Origin: Bradyrhizobium frederickii
GTDB taxonomy: Bacteria; Pseudomonadota; Alphaproteobacteria; Rhizobiales; Xanthobacteraceae
Assembly: GCF_004570865.1 (NCBI RefSeq)
Contig: NZ_SPQS01000011.1
Span: 1 to 64,000, forward strand
Length of the DNA: 64,000 bases
Direction of reading: 5' to 3'
Shown: positions 50,364 to 58,307 of the stretch, in pieces
Layout: each line of letters opens with the position of its first letter
How positions within the stretch are numbered: position 1 is the first letter of the stretch
The notes under the pieces: generated by a model
Databases searched by the model: none
Told to the model about the DNA's origin: nothing
What the model saw: only the letters and a program-made list of their open reading frames with translations
Made by a program: the position numbers and the translations under genes

Positions 50364-51800
50364 ATGCTGAACCGCCATTTCTCGATTTATCTGATCGCCT
50401 ACATCCTGCCCGCGGCGGTGGGCTTCTTCGCCGTGACGGCCTATACGCGGCTCCTCAGCCCGGCAGAGTACGGCGTCTATGTCGTCGGCATCAGCCTCGC
50501 CGGCATTCTGGGCGCGATCTTCTTCGCCTGGATCAAACTGTCGGTGTCGCGCTATCAGGCGATGTCGGCGGAGGTGGATTTTCGCGGCACGGCGATGGTC
50601 GCCTTCGCCCTCACCGCTGCCGTACTCTGCGCCACGACCCCCTTGGTCTTCCTGGTCCGCAGCGACGTCAGTGTCGAGCTGCTGCTCGCCAGCATGTTCG
50701 TCGCGATCATGGCCAATGCCGTCGATGTCGGTCAGGAGTTCGAGCGCGCCAAATTGCGTCCCTACCGCTTTGCCGCGATCTCGATCGTGCGCAGCGTGGC
50801 GAGCGTCGGATTCGGCCTGCTCGCCATCTGGCTCGGTTGGGGCGGATTGGGGCTGCTGGCCGCGTTCGGCCTGGGCTCGCTGACCGGGATCATCCTGAAT
50901 CTGGTCGGCGACCGCACCAGGATCGCACGGTTCCAGCGCAGCCAGTTCATGCAGCTGGCGCGCTACGGCCTGCCGCTGACGCTGGCCGGATTGTCCGTTG
51001 CGGTCTATTCGGCCTGCGACCGGCTCATCGTCGCTTACCTGCTCGGCAAGGATGCCGCCGGCATCTTCGGCGTCGCGGCCGACCTGCCGCGCCAGTTCAT
51101 GGTCATGATCGCATCCAGCGTTGCCGCTGCCACCGTGCCGCTGGTGTTCCGGTCTTTGTCCGAGAACAACAAGGAGACGACGCGGGAGCGCTTGACCGAA
51201 AGCCTCGAGCTCCTGCTCGTCGTGGTCACGCCCGTTGCGGTCTGGCTCGCGCTTGCGGCGGATCAGGTTGCCGGCACGCTCGTCGGCGTCGACTTCCGCG
51301 CCGGCGTGTCGGCACTGCTGCCGACCCTGGTGCTCGCCCGCTTCTTCGGGATCGCCAATCAGTTCTACGTGCAGATCAGCTTCCAGCTCGCCGAGCGCCC
51401 CTTCATGCTGGCGGCGCAGTCCTTCCTCACCTTGGTCGTCAGCGTGGTGCTGATGGTCGTGCTGGTCGCCGGCTACGGCATCTACGGCGCTGCGCTGGCG
51501 ACGCTCGCGACCGAGGCGATCGGTTTGCTCGTCGCCATCGTCTTGATGCACCGCGCCCACCCGGTCCCGTTCGACCTCGGCCGTCTCGCCGGCATTGCGG
51601 TCTCCGCAGCCTTGATGGCGGCGGCGATCCTGCTGGCGCGATCGCAAGCGGGTGGCACGGGTCTCGTGGCGCTCGTCATTGTCAGCCTCGCCGGCGGCCT
51701 TGCTTATGTCGCGACTGGCTGGCTCCTCAACGTCGCCAATGTCCGGACGCTCTCGCTGCGTTTCCTGCGAACGTTCAACCGGAGCGCCCTGGGAGTCTAA
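50364..51800 (+). CDS. Polysaccharide flippase (Wzx/MATE-like)
   Basis: This 478-residue membrane protein has about 12-14 hydrophobic segments and the N-terminal Ala-Ala-Val-Gly-Phe-Phe-Ala-Val-Thr-Ala-Tyr-Thr-Arg-Leu-Leu-Ser-Pro-Ala-Glu-Tyr of polysaccharide-biosynthesis (Wzx) proteins, which flip lipid-linked sugar units. The second half repeats the fold. The TAA stop lies in the first arm of a dispersed hairpin repeat. No glycosyltransferases follow directly. Confidence 0.9.
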   Translation: MLNRHFSIYLIAYILPAAVGFFAVTAYTRLLSPAEYGVYVVGISLAGILGAIFFAWIKLSVSRYQAMSAEVDFRGTAMVAFALTAAVLCATTPLVFLVRSDVSVELLLASMFVAIMANAVDVGQEFERAKLRPYRFAAISIVRSVASVGFGLLAIWLGWGGLGLLAAFGLGSLTGIILNLVGDRTRIARFQRSQFMQLARYGLPLTLAGLSVAVYSACDRLIVAYLLGKDAAGIFGVAADLPRQFMVMIASSVAAATVPLVFRSLSENNKETTRERLTESLELLLVVVTPVAVWLALAADQVAGTLVGVDFRAGVSALLPTLVLARFFGIANQFYVQISFQLAERPFMLAAQSFLTLVVSVVLMVVLVAGYGIYGAALATLATEAIGLLVAIVLMHRAHPVPFDLGRLAGIAVSAALMAAAILLARSQAGGTGLVALVIVSLAGGLAYVATGWLLNVANVRTLSLRFLRTFNRSALGV

Positions 51801-51898
51801 AGCGCGATGAGATTTGAATGAATCGTCATCGCGCTTTAGGTTGTTGTTTGCGCATGATCTTTCCGGAAAACCGCTGCGCACTTTTCCGGATCATGCTT
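51798..51898. repeat. Dispersed double-hairpin repeat, family F
   Basis: The first stem is TAAAGCGCGATGA (51798-51810) with TCATCGCGCTTTA (51826-51838), perfect over 13 bp. The second is GCATGATC...CCGGAAAA with TTTTCCGGATCATGC (about 51852-51896), broken by a small bulge. I recognise the pair as a frequent Bradyrhizobium intergenic element. The flippase stop codon is inside the first arm. The rest of the gap to 52122 shows only the palindrome at 51957. Confidence 0.85.
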
Positions 51899-51956
51899 TA
51901 GCCCAGATCCGTGCCCCAGGCGGCCGAGTTCCAGGTGGATGGGAACCTTGCGCGAG

Positions 51957-51972
51957 CGAGCAATATTGACCA
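51957..51972. promoter_or_regulatory. Copy 1 of a 16-bp palindromic site
   Basis: CGAGCAATATTGACCA agrees at 13 of 16 bases with the perfect palindrome TGAGCAATATTGCTCA at 54277-54292. It is about 150 bases upstream of the 52126 gene. Confidence 0.4.
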
Positions 51973-52125
51973 GCAACTCTGAACCCGGCGGTCCATGCTG
52001 GCCCTATCATCGCCCCTTATCGGCAATCGATCGGCGGTGACTGGGAGTGCTGTAACGCTCTCGCCGGGGTGCGCCGCTTCGTCGGTCGCGGTCCTCCAAA
52101 GGCGCGTCAATGGGAGAGATGTGTG

Positions 52126-52464
52126 GTGAGCGGATACATATTCAATAACAGAGGAATCCGCGCCGGCGTTCTGGACGGCGCATCAATTTTCGACCTCACC
52201 GGCAAGAAAGTCTACGACCTTCGGGGCAACAATATCTACCGTCTCTCGGGCGAGCTGGTGGGCCATACGCTCGACGCGTCGGGCTCTGACAAGCGGCTGG
52301 ACCGCGACAGCGAAGCGCTGCTCTCCGTCCAGGAATCGCCGGAACCCGAGGAGCCCGAGAATCGTCCTGCACCGCAAAGGCAGCCATCCGCAACCTTTGT
52401 GGAAGCAATACGCCTGCGCCGGATCGTCTCCGACACCCCGTCCGATCGTCCCAAGAAAGGGTGA
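52126..52464 (+). CDS. Hypothetical protein, possible four-fold beta-flower type
   Basis: This 112-residue protein starts at a GTG; GGGAGAG lies about nine bases upstream (a GTG one codon earlier is equally possible). The first 60 residues are short Gly/Asn/Asp turns between beta strands: Tyr-Ile-Phe-Asn-Asn-Arg-Gly, Ile-Phe-Asp-Leu-Thr-Gly-Lys-Lys-Val-Tyr-Asp-Leu-Arg-Gly-Asn-Asn-Ile-Tyr-Arg-Leu. That repeated strand-turn pattern resembles four-fold beta-flower proteins. The C-terminal part is Glu/Pro-rich and basic. A 16-bp palindrome is upstream. Confidence 0.55.
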   Translation: MSGYIFNNRGIRAGVLDGASIFDLTGKKVYDLRGNNIYRLSGELVGHTLDASGSDKRLDRDSEALLSVQESPEPEEPENRPAPQRQPSATFVEAIRLRRIVSDTPSDRPKKG

Positions 52465-52543
52465 TCGTGCAGTCCCGCGGTTTTCACGAACACTTCGCGC
52501 AGCGGCAGGCGATGCCCGATGCGGAGCCAGTCAACCGGAAAAT

Positions 52544-52771
52544 CTATTGCAGCGGCGACCGCACCCTGGTCGCAGCATCGTAGATCAGGATTTGCAGCAT
52601 CGGGAACCTGTCGAGCAGCTCGGCGCCGGCTGCTCGGGCTGCCGTTTCGCTTTCATAACGGGTCTTGAAATGGCCATCGACGATAAGTGAGAAGCCATCG
52701 GTCGGTGCTATGTCAGCCCTTTGAATCGTTCTCGGCTCGATCTCTTCGACTTGCATGGTCGGCTTTTTCAT
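52544..52771 (-). CDS. Small hypothetical protein, 75 residues
   Basis: This 75-residue protein begins Met-Lys-Lys-Pro-Thr-Met-Gln-Val-Glu-Glu-Ile and has Gly-Phe-Ser-Leu-Ile-Val-Asp-Gly-His-Phe-Lys-Thr and Leu-Gln-Ile-Leu-Ile-Tyr-Asp-Ala. GGAGGTACCCC precedes the ATG at 52771 at proper spacing, which decides the start. It overlaps the 3' part of the Crp-like remnant on the same strand. It looks like a real small soluble alpha/beta protein; no family is known to me. Confidence 0.6.
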   Translation of the reverse strand: MKKPTMQVEEIEPRTIQRADIAPTDGFSLIVDGHFKTRYESETAARAAGAELLDRFPMLQILIYDAATRVRSPLQ

Positions 52772-53177
52772 GGGGTACCTCCAATCGTTGCAGGAGACGG
52801 CTTGAGGCGCGCTTGCCTCCAACCGTCTCAGTTGTCCCTCGCGATCTCAGGCTTGTCATACAGACCGCGTTCAGGAGGGAGCTGTGGACCTCGATCTTGC
52901 CGCTGTAGGTGATAAAGCCGAGCTTGCGAGATTTGTTCATGAAAAAGCTGACGCGGGATCGGGTTGTCCCGATCATCTCTGCGGGTGTCTCCTGGCTGAC
53001 CTGGACGGAGATGGGCTGGGTGGCGCCATCCTGGCCGAAATTCGCCAGCACCAGCAGAAGACGCGCAAGCCGCTTCTCGCTCGAATTGAACAAATGGTCG
53101 ATCAGGTCTTCTTCGATGCGGCTGTTTCGACTGAGCAGATATCTGGCGGCCGCCTCGGCCGGTTCGCCTGCGCTCAA
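52713..53177 (-). pseudogene. Crp/Fnr family regulator remnant, C-terminal HTH half only
   Basis: Residues about 11-105 of this 154-codon frame match the C-terminal half of Bradyrhizobium Crp/Fnr proteins: Asn-Ser-Arg-Ile-Glu-Glu-Asp-Leu-Ile-Asp-His-Leu-Phe-Asn-Ser-Ser-Glu-Lys-Arg, then the recognition helix in Ile-Gly-Thr-Thr-Arg-Ser-Arg-Val-Ser-Phe-Phe-Met-Asn-Lys. The cyclic-nucleotide-binding domain that should precede it is absent; a different short gene is there. The frame can start only at a TTG overlapping that gene's TGA, and its last 45 residues are unlike the family. It is most likely a truncated remnant, though a small HTH protein could still be made. Confidence 0.65.
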
Positions 53178-53449
53178 TGCCGTACGACCGTCTGATGCCG
53201 GTCCTTCATGAGTGCGGCGTCCAGTTCCGTCTGGCTGATCGCGTAGGACTGGATCAGGAGTTGGGAGGCAGACCTCGCGGGCGTTTGAAACAGCGTCGCG
53301 ACGCGCCGATAGGCGATCCTCGACAACCCTTCGATCTGCTCGTCGTCAGTGAGAACGACATATTCACCGGCGGGCTGAGCGCCCTCCAGACCCTGAAGGA
53401 GGAAGGGATTGGCGAACGAAACGGTGGTGCGCGTTGTTCTGATGGTCAA
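53174..53449 (-). CDS. Small conserved hypothetical protein with TTG start
   Basis: This 91-residue protein begins at a TTG (Thr-Ile-Arg-Thr-Thr-Arg-Thr-Thr-Val-Ser-Phe) with AGGAG eight bases upstream, which decides the start over the in-frame GTG at 53494. It contains Pro-Ala-Gly-Glu-Tyr-Val-Val-Leu-Thr-Asp-Asp-Glu-Gln-Ile-Glu-Gly-Leu-Ser and Ala-Tyr-Arg-Arg-Val. I recall similar short beta-rich proteins in Bradyrhizobium accessory DNA. Its TGA overlaps the TTG that opens the Crp-like remnant. Function is unknown. Confidence 0.6.
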   Translation of the reverse strand: MTIRTTRTTVSFANPFLLQGLEGAQPAGEYVVLTDDEQIEGLSRIAYRRVATLFQTPARSASQLLIQSYAISQTELDAALMKDRHQTVVRH

Positions 53450-53850
53450 GATGAGATCTCCTGGACGAACCTGCAGAGGCGTCGGCCGCGCCACTTGCTG
53501 ACGCGGCTCGTCGTGCCGGTCGCGGGACGGCCGTTGGAGACTCTAACGGTTGGCTCGCCTGGCTGCAGAGCAGAATTGCTCAGCGGTGAAGGAATAGTCC
53601 TTATTTGATGGTGAGCCGCGCGCCGATCATACGACCGTCATTTGAGCAGTTTTGCACGTCATCCGCCCCTGCTCAGGTATGTCTAAGCGCTGGTAGGCGC
53701 CCGGCGTGCGAATATGCCTGGAACGAACGTCGTCGGGGTGACTTGGTGATGGCGACCGGATGTGATGCCCACTCATCATATCTGATGAATGGCGGCCCTG
53801 GTTCGCACCCCCGTGCTGGGGCCGCTTCCTTGCGTGCGCTCCTTCAGCGG
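53450..53850. other. 400-base stretch with no supported gene
   Basis: Short open frames exist on both strands (for example 53608-53862 plus) but show no recognisable domain or convincing codon pattern. The stretch lies between the TTG-start gene and the zinc-ribbon gene and probably contains the promoter of the former. No repeat was seen. Confidence 0.45.
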
Positions 53851-54045
53851 CTATTCGGTTGATCTCATCGGATCGTCCATGGTTTTGTGGACATTCCCGC
53901 ACTTGGAACACTCGAAGATGCGCAGATCGGGGCCCTCGCGACTTGCCCCGACGTGAGTCAGTATCATGCGGCTGCGGCAGGCCGGGCAGAGTGGTCTTGG
54001 TATCGGAATCAACGTCGGTTCTGGACGGCCATAGACCTCGGACAT
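53851..54045 (-). CDS. Small zinc-ribbon protein
   Basis: This 64-residue protein has two Cys pairs, Cys-Pro-Ala-Cys near residue 20 and Cys-Ser-Lys-Cys near residue 46, spaced as in a zinc ribbon. It begins Met-Ser-Glu-Val-Tyr-Gly-Arg-Pro-Glu-Pro-Thr-Leu-Ile-Pro-Ile-Pro-Arg-Pro-Leu. I recall many near-identical short proteins in Bradyrhizobium. The family role is unknown; a nucleic-acid or protein contact through the ribbon is possible. Confidence 0.75.
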   Translation of the reverse strand: MSEVYGRPEPTLIPIPRPLCPACRSRMILTHVGASREGPDLRIFECSKCGNVHKTMDDPMRSTE

Positions 54046-54154
54046 ATGAAGTTACTCCTCATATGGCGGGGTACGCTGGGCCTGAAGCCGCCGCCGATGA
54101 CGGCCGATTCGCCGGCCGCTCGCGGTGAGCATGCCGCGCTCGTCTGTCAGCCTC

Positions 54155-54292
54155 TGTTCAATATTGCTCACATTGTCGCAATTACCGGGCGGCGAATGGG
54201 TCCGATCTCACGTTTCCGATCTCGGTCGCGATGCGCCTTGCCGGTGCGCAAATTCGGCGGGAAGCAGCTGCCGGTGTGAGCAATATTGCTCA
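54155..54292. promoter_or_regulatory. Two 16-bp palindromes upstream of the desaturase
   Basis: TGTTCAATATTGCTCA (54155-54170) and the perfect palindrome TGAGCAATATTGCTCA (54277-54292) differ at two bases and are 122 bases apart; CAATATTGCTCAC and GTGAGCAATATTG form an inverted pair. They are about 120 and 240 bases before the desaturase start. Apart from them I see no gene in the 366-base gap at 54046-54412. Confidence 0.5.
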
Positions 54293-54412
54293 GCAGAAGA
54301 TCCAGGCACGGATCAGTATGCGCGCGTCGGGGGCACGACCTCGGAATTGCTGCCGAAGGCGTCCGGGGGCGATCGCAGCATTTCTTCGGCGGACGTCGGG
54401 AGCAGACCGGAA

Positions 54413-55447
54413 ATGACCCAGGGAATGCCGGAGATCCGCGCATCGGCGCAGTTGCTCGCCCGCTATCGCGAGCCCGACAGTGCGCGCGGTGTTCTCGAAC
54501 TGGCGATCACGGCAATTCCGCTCTGCGTCATCTGGGCCCTGATCTGGGCCGCTCTTGACCAAGGCTATTGGTTCGCTGTGCTGCTCGAGGTGCCCGCGGC
54601 GGGCTTGCTGGTCCGTCTGTTCATGATCCAGCATGATTGCGGACATGGCTCTTTCTTCCGCGGCCGGGCTGCGAACGATTGGGTCGGCCGAGCCATCGGG
54701 GTGGTGACGCTGACACCATACGATTATTGGCGGCGTAACCATGCCGGCCATCATGCGCACTCCGGCAATCTCGATCACCGAGGCTTGGGCGACATCGATA
54801 CGTTGACCGTGCGCGAGTTTCGCGACCAGCCGCGATGGCGTCGGGTGCTCTACCGTTTGTATCGGCATCCCATCGTGATGTTTGGCGTCGGTCCCGCCTA
54901 TTTGTTCATCCTGAAGCATCGATTGCCGATCGGGCTGATGCGCGGCGGCTGGACCCCCTGGCTGAGCACGATGGGCACGAACGCCGCGATCGCGATTCTC
55001 GTCGCCGCGATGATTCAGCTGGTAGGCTATGGGCCATTCCTGCTGGTACACCTGCCGATCGTCGTTCTGGCGGCGTCGATCGGTGTCTGGCTGTTCTACG
55101 TCCAGCACCAGTTCGAGCACGCCTACTGGTCCCATGACGAGAACTGGAATTTTCACGACGCCGCGCTGCACGGCAGCTCGCACTACCAATTGCCGGCTGT
55201 CTTGCGATGGTTTACGGCAAATATCGGCGTCCACCACGTCCATCATTTGTGCAGTCGAATTCCCTGCTATCGCCTGCCGGAGGTGTTGCGGGACCATCCA
55301 CAGCTCGCCGGCGTCGGACGGATTACGCTGCTCCAGAGCTTGCGGACCGTGCGGCTGAACTTGTGGGACGAGGAGCGGCTGCAACTCGTTTCCTTTGGCG
55401 AGGCTGCCTTGACCTCAACCGCCTCGCCGAAGCCGCTGAAGGCGTGA
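54413..55447 (+). CDS. Membrane fatty-acid desaturase
   Basis: This 344-residue protein is a membrane di-iron desaturase. The three His boxes are present: Gln-His-Asp-Cys-Gly-His-Gly near residue 75, Arg-Asn-His-Ala-Gly-His-His-Ala-His near residue 106, and Gly-Val-His-His-Val-His-His-Leu near residue 275, with hydrophobic segments between. It should insert a double bond in membrane-lipid acyl chains (the exact position cannot be inferred). I used the ATG at 54413; the open frame to 54125 would cross the palindromes. Two operator-like palindromes lie upstream, so its expression is probably regulated. Confidence 0.9.
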   Translation: MTQGMPEIRASAQLLARYREPDSARGVLELAITAIPLCVIWALIWAALDQGYWFAVLLEVPAAGLLVRLFMIQHDCGHGSFFRGRAANDWVGRAIGVVTLTPYDYWRRNHAGHHAHSGNLDHRGLGDIDTLTVREFRDQPRWRRVLYRLYRHPIVMFGVGPAYLFILKHRLPIGLMRGGWTPWLSTMGTNAAIAILVAAMIQLVGYGPFLLVHLPIVVLAASIGVWLFYVQHQFEHAYWSHDENWNFHDAALHGSSHYQLPAVLRWFTANIGVHHVHHLCSRIPCYRLPEVLRDHPQLAGVGRITLLQSLRTVRLNLWDEERLQLVSFGEAALTSTASPKPLKA

Positions 55448-55505
55448 ATGTCCGCGCACCGCGGTCGCGTTTATGGCCGGGGTTCGGCCGAAAGGTGCTG
55501 GGCGT

Positions 55506-55811
55506 TTAGCCACCTTTCTCGATCAAAAGCCTGTCTTCAAAGGATATAGGCCGTTCTTGCTGCATCGCGTCCAATTCCGCAGCGAGGACAAGAATCCGCG
55601 GATCCGACCCTCCAGGGCGGACATTTCGCCGCAGTGACAGACCGCCAGCCTCGGGCGTGAGCCACCCTTCCGCCTGCGCAAGCCGTCGTATATGAGAGAT
55701 TGGTTGCCGAAGCGGGCCGAATATCGCCACAGACGGAACGTATGGCGGCTGCGATTTCTTAATCCAAAGATCGCAATCTGACACGTAATCGACATGAGCG
55801 CGGACTGGCAT
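55506..55811 (-). CDS. Hypothetical protein, low confidence
   Basis: A 101-codon frame from ATG 55811 to the stop at 55506 has a natural-looking composition: Val-Asp-Tyr-Val-Ser-Asp-Cys-Asp-Leu-Trp-Ile-Lys-Lys-Ser, Ile-Arg-Arg-Leu-Ala-Gln-Ala-Glu-Gly-Trp-Leu-Thr and Ile-Leu-Val-Leu-Ala-Ala-Glu-Leu-Asp-Ala. It is convergent with the desaturase and divergent from the transpeptidase. No family is known to me, and I see no strong ribosome-binding site, so it could be spurious. Confidence 0.4.
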   Translation of the reverse strand: MPVRAHVDYVSDCDLWIKKSQPPYVPSVAIFGPLRQPISHIRRLAQAEGWLTPEAGGLSLRRNVRPGGSDPRILVLAAELDAMQQERPISFEDRLLIEKGG

Positions 55812-55828
55812 TTCGACCGGGGAATGGC

Positions 55829-57373
55829 ATGAGAGACCGACTGACGACGGCGCAATCCACCTCGGCAATGCGGCGTTGGGGCCCCGGCATTGCGACCCTG
55901 GCGGCGATGATGGCATTTGCTGCTCTGAGCCCGGCCGGAGCGGCCAAGCAGGCGCGCCAGCCGGCCGAGGCGGTGGCGCCGCGGCAGGCCGGCGACCCGA
56001 TCATGGCGATCGTCTCGATCAAGAGCCAGCAGGTCACCTTCTACGACGCGGACGGCTGGATCCTGCGGGCGCCGGTCTCGACAGGCACCACGGGACGCGA
56101 GACGCCGGCCGGCGTCTTCGCCATCATCGAGAAGGACAAGGACCACCGCTCGACCATGTATGACGATGCCTGGATGCCGAACATGCAGCGCATCACCTGG
56201 AATGGCATCGCGCTGCATGGCGGACCGCTGCCCGGTTATGCCGCCTCGCACGGCTGCGTCCGCATGCCGTTCGGCTTCGCCGAGAACCTGTTCGACAAGA
56301 CCTATATCGGGATGCGGGTGATCATCTCGCCGCACGACACGGTCCCGACTGAGATCTCGCATCCCTCGCTGTTCGTGCCGAAGCCGGAGGCCATCGCGGC
56401 AGCACCCCGCCGGGCCGACAAGCTCTCCGTCGAGGCGGAGGAGGCGACAAGGGCTGCCGACGAGGCCAAGAAGGCTGCTTCCGTCGCCGCGAAGGAAGCT
56501 GCCTCGCTCCCCGCCGCGCTGCGCAAGCTGGAACAGCAGAAGGCCCGCTCGGATGCCGAGCTCGCCTTCGCCGACAAGACGCTCGCGAACGCCAAGACCG
56601 ATCAGGCCCGCGCCAAGGCCGAGGAGCTGAAGCAGAAGGCGGCAGCGAAAGCTGCCGACGCGGCGACGCAGCTCGATGCCGCCAAGGCCGCCGCGCAGCC
56701 GAAGCGCGATGCCGTGGCCGCGACGAAGGAAGCCGCGAAGGCCGCGGCGGCCAGAAAAGCCGAGGCCGTCAAGGCCGCGACCGACGCGAAGCTCGCGGGC
56801 GAACCGGTCTCGGTCTATATCAGCCGCGCCACGCAGAAGCTCTATGTGCGGCGAAACACCCACAAGCCGGCGCCCGACGGCGGCGGCGAGGTGTTCGACA
56901 CCAGCATCGAAGTCCCCGTCACGATCCGCAATCCGGATCAGCCGCTCGGCACGCATATCTTCACGGCGATGGCGAAGACCGACACGGGCCTGCGCTGGAG
57001 CGTGGTCACGATCGAAAACGGCGACGAGGCGCGCAATGCTCTCGATCGCATCACCATCCCGCAGGACGTGTGGGATCGCATCGGGCCGACCGCATTGCCG
57101 CGCTCCTCGATCGTCGTCTCGGACGAGCCGCTCAGCAGCGAGACCAATTATCGCACCGAGTTCGTCGCGGTGCTCAGCAACGAGCCGCAGGGCGGCTTCA
57201 TCACCCGCAAGCCGACCGCGCCTGCCATGATCGCGAGCGACGACGGCTGGGACAACGGCTTCGGCTTCTTCTTCCAGCAGCGCGATCCGTACGTCCAGTC
57301 GGCCAATCCGCGCCGGCGCAGCCAATATCAGTACTATCAGCCGGCGCAGCCGATGCAGCGCGGCTTTTGGTAG
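55829..57373 (+). CDS. L,D-transpeptidase (YkuD) with coiled-coil and degenerate second domain
   Basis: This 514-residue exported protein has a signal helix (about 15-38) and a YkuD domain (about 58-175) with the catalytic Ser-His-Gly-Cys-Val-Arg-Met near residue 140 and the upstream His-Gly-Gly. Residues about 198-325 are an Ala/Lys/Glu coiled coil. The last third (about 327-480) begins Pro-Val-Ser-Val-Tyr-Ile-Ser-Arg-Ala-Thr-Gln-Lys-Leu-Tyr-Val-Arg-Arg and is YkuD-like but has no Cys. The tail is rich in Gln, Tyr, Pro and Arg. It should cross-link peptidoglycan or attach a protein to it. Two similar proteins of this layout are usual in Bradyrhizobium, as I recall. Confidence 0.88.
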   Translation: MRDRLTTAQSTSAMRRWGPGIATLAAMMAFAALSPAGAAKQARQPAEAVAPRQAGDPIMAIVSIKSQQVTFYDADGWILRAPVSTGTTGRETPAGVFAIIEKDKDHRSTMYDDAWMPNMQRITWNGIALHGGPLPGYAASHGCVRMPFGFAENLFDKTYIGMRVIISPHDTVPTEISHPSLFVPKPEAIAAAPRRADKLSVEAEEATRAADEAKKAASVAAKEAASLPAALRKLEQQKARSDAELAFADKTLANAKTDQARAKAEELKQKAAAKAADAATQLDAAKAAAQPKRDAVAATKEAAKAAAARKAEAVKAATDAKLAGEPVSVYISRATQKLYVRRNTHKPAPDGGGEVFDTSIEVPVTIRNPDQPLGTHIFTAMAKTDTGLRWSVVTIENGDEARNALDRITIPQDVWDRIGPTALPRSSIVVSDEPLSSETNYRTEFVAVLSNEPQGGFITRKPTAPAMIASDDGWDNGFGFFFQQRDPYVQSANPRRRSQYQYYQPAQPMQRGFW

Positions 57374-57401
57374 GGAAGCCGGGCTTGCCTGCGGCGCAGG
57401 C

Positions 57402-58214
57402 CTATGGCCGCGCCGTGATCACCAGGGCCTGGATCTTGGCTTCGACCGGTCCGGACCCATGGCGCGCGCGGATCGCAGCGGCGACAGCGTCCGTCGCGGT
57501 CTGAAGATCGCCGCCGCTTCTCGCCTCGATTTCGCCGCGCAGCGGCGTACCCTGGCAATAGGCGAGCGCCACGAGGTCGGGCGACGGTGCTCGGCCGGTG
57601 GCTGCCAGTGTTTCGATCGAGACGTTGTCGAGACCTGCGCGTGCGAGATCGGCCCGTATGATCGCCTGGTCGAAATAGCCGTGCGGTGTCCGCGCCATGA
57701 AGCGGGGCGGATCGTCCGGAAACAGCTTGCCCAGGGCGGTCGTTGCGTCATCGGCGAACACGTTCTCCTCGATGCGGTCCCAGACATTGAAGAGAAATGT
57801 GCCGCCGGGCTTCAGGACGCGCTTTGCCTCTGAGTAACCCTTGACGCGGTCCGGAAAGAACATGGCGCCGAATTGGCAGCAGACCACGTCGAACTCGGCC
57901 TCGCCAAAGGGCAGCGCCATTCCGTCCGCCTGGCGCCAGGTGATGCGATCGTCATCCGCCTGACGCTGTGCGGCGACCGCGAGCATGGGCTCGTTGAGAT
58001 CGGTCGCGACATAACGGACGCCGGGCGGCAGCGCTGCTGCCACGGCGCGCGTCACCGCGCCGGTGCCCGCGGCGATCTCGAGCAGCACGGAAGGCGAGCG
58101 CGCGGCGACGCGTCTTGCGATGTCCTCCGCATAGACGGAGAAGATCATCGGGACGAGATATTCGTCGTAGATTTTCGGAATCGAGCCGGTGAAAACCTTG
58201 TCAGTGTCGGACAT
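57402..58214 (-). CDS. Class I SAM-dependent methyltransferase
   Basis: This 270-residue protein has the Rossmann-like SAM motif I (Leu-Glu-Ile-Ala-Ala-Gly-Thr-Gly-Ala-Val-Thr near residue 46), Ala-Thr-Asp-Leu-Asn-Glu-Pro-Met as motif II, and Val-Val-Cys-Cys-Gln-Phe-Gly-Ala-Met-Phe-Phe as motif IV. The layout is of the UbiE/Methyltransf_11 type; the substrate is not indicated. It is convergent with the transpeptidase and 93 bases from the VOC gene, possibly cotranscribed. Confidence 0.88.
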   Translation of the reverse strand: MSDTDKVFTGSIPKIYDEYLVPMIFSVYAEDIARRVAARSPSVLLEIAAGTGAVTRAVAAALPPGVRYVATDLNEPMLAVAAQRQADDDRITWRQADGMALPFGEAEFDVVCCQFGAMFFPDRVKGYSEAKRVLKPGGTFLFNVWDRIEENVFADDATTALGKLFPDDPPRFMARTPHGYFDQAIIRADLARAGLDNVSIETLAATGRAPSPDLVALAYCQGTPLRGEIEARSGGDLQTATDAVAAAIRARHGSGPVEAKIQALVITARP

Positions 58215-58307
58215 GTCAGCCTCGCTGAAGGTTCGAACGCGAAGCGCATGTTAGCATGGCTCCCCGCGCGAGCCAGCAGCGGCGCGACATCCACCGGCGA
58301 CCGGTCC

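Noticed and set aside
53605..53862. 85-codon plus frame before the zinc-ribbon gene
   Set aside because: Starts near weak sites, composition is uninformative and it overlaps the zinc-ribbon gene end.
55523..57325. Minus-strand open frame of 600 codons opposite the L,D-transpeptidase
   Set aside because: High-GC shadow frame; the plus strand has a signal peptide and catalytic motif.
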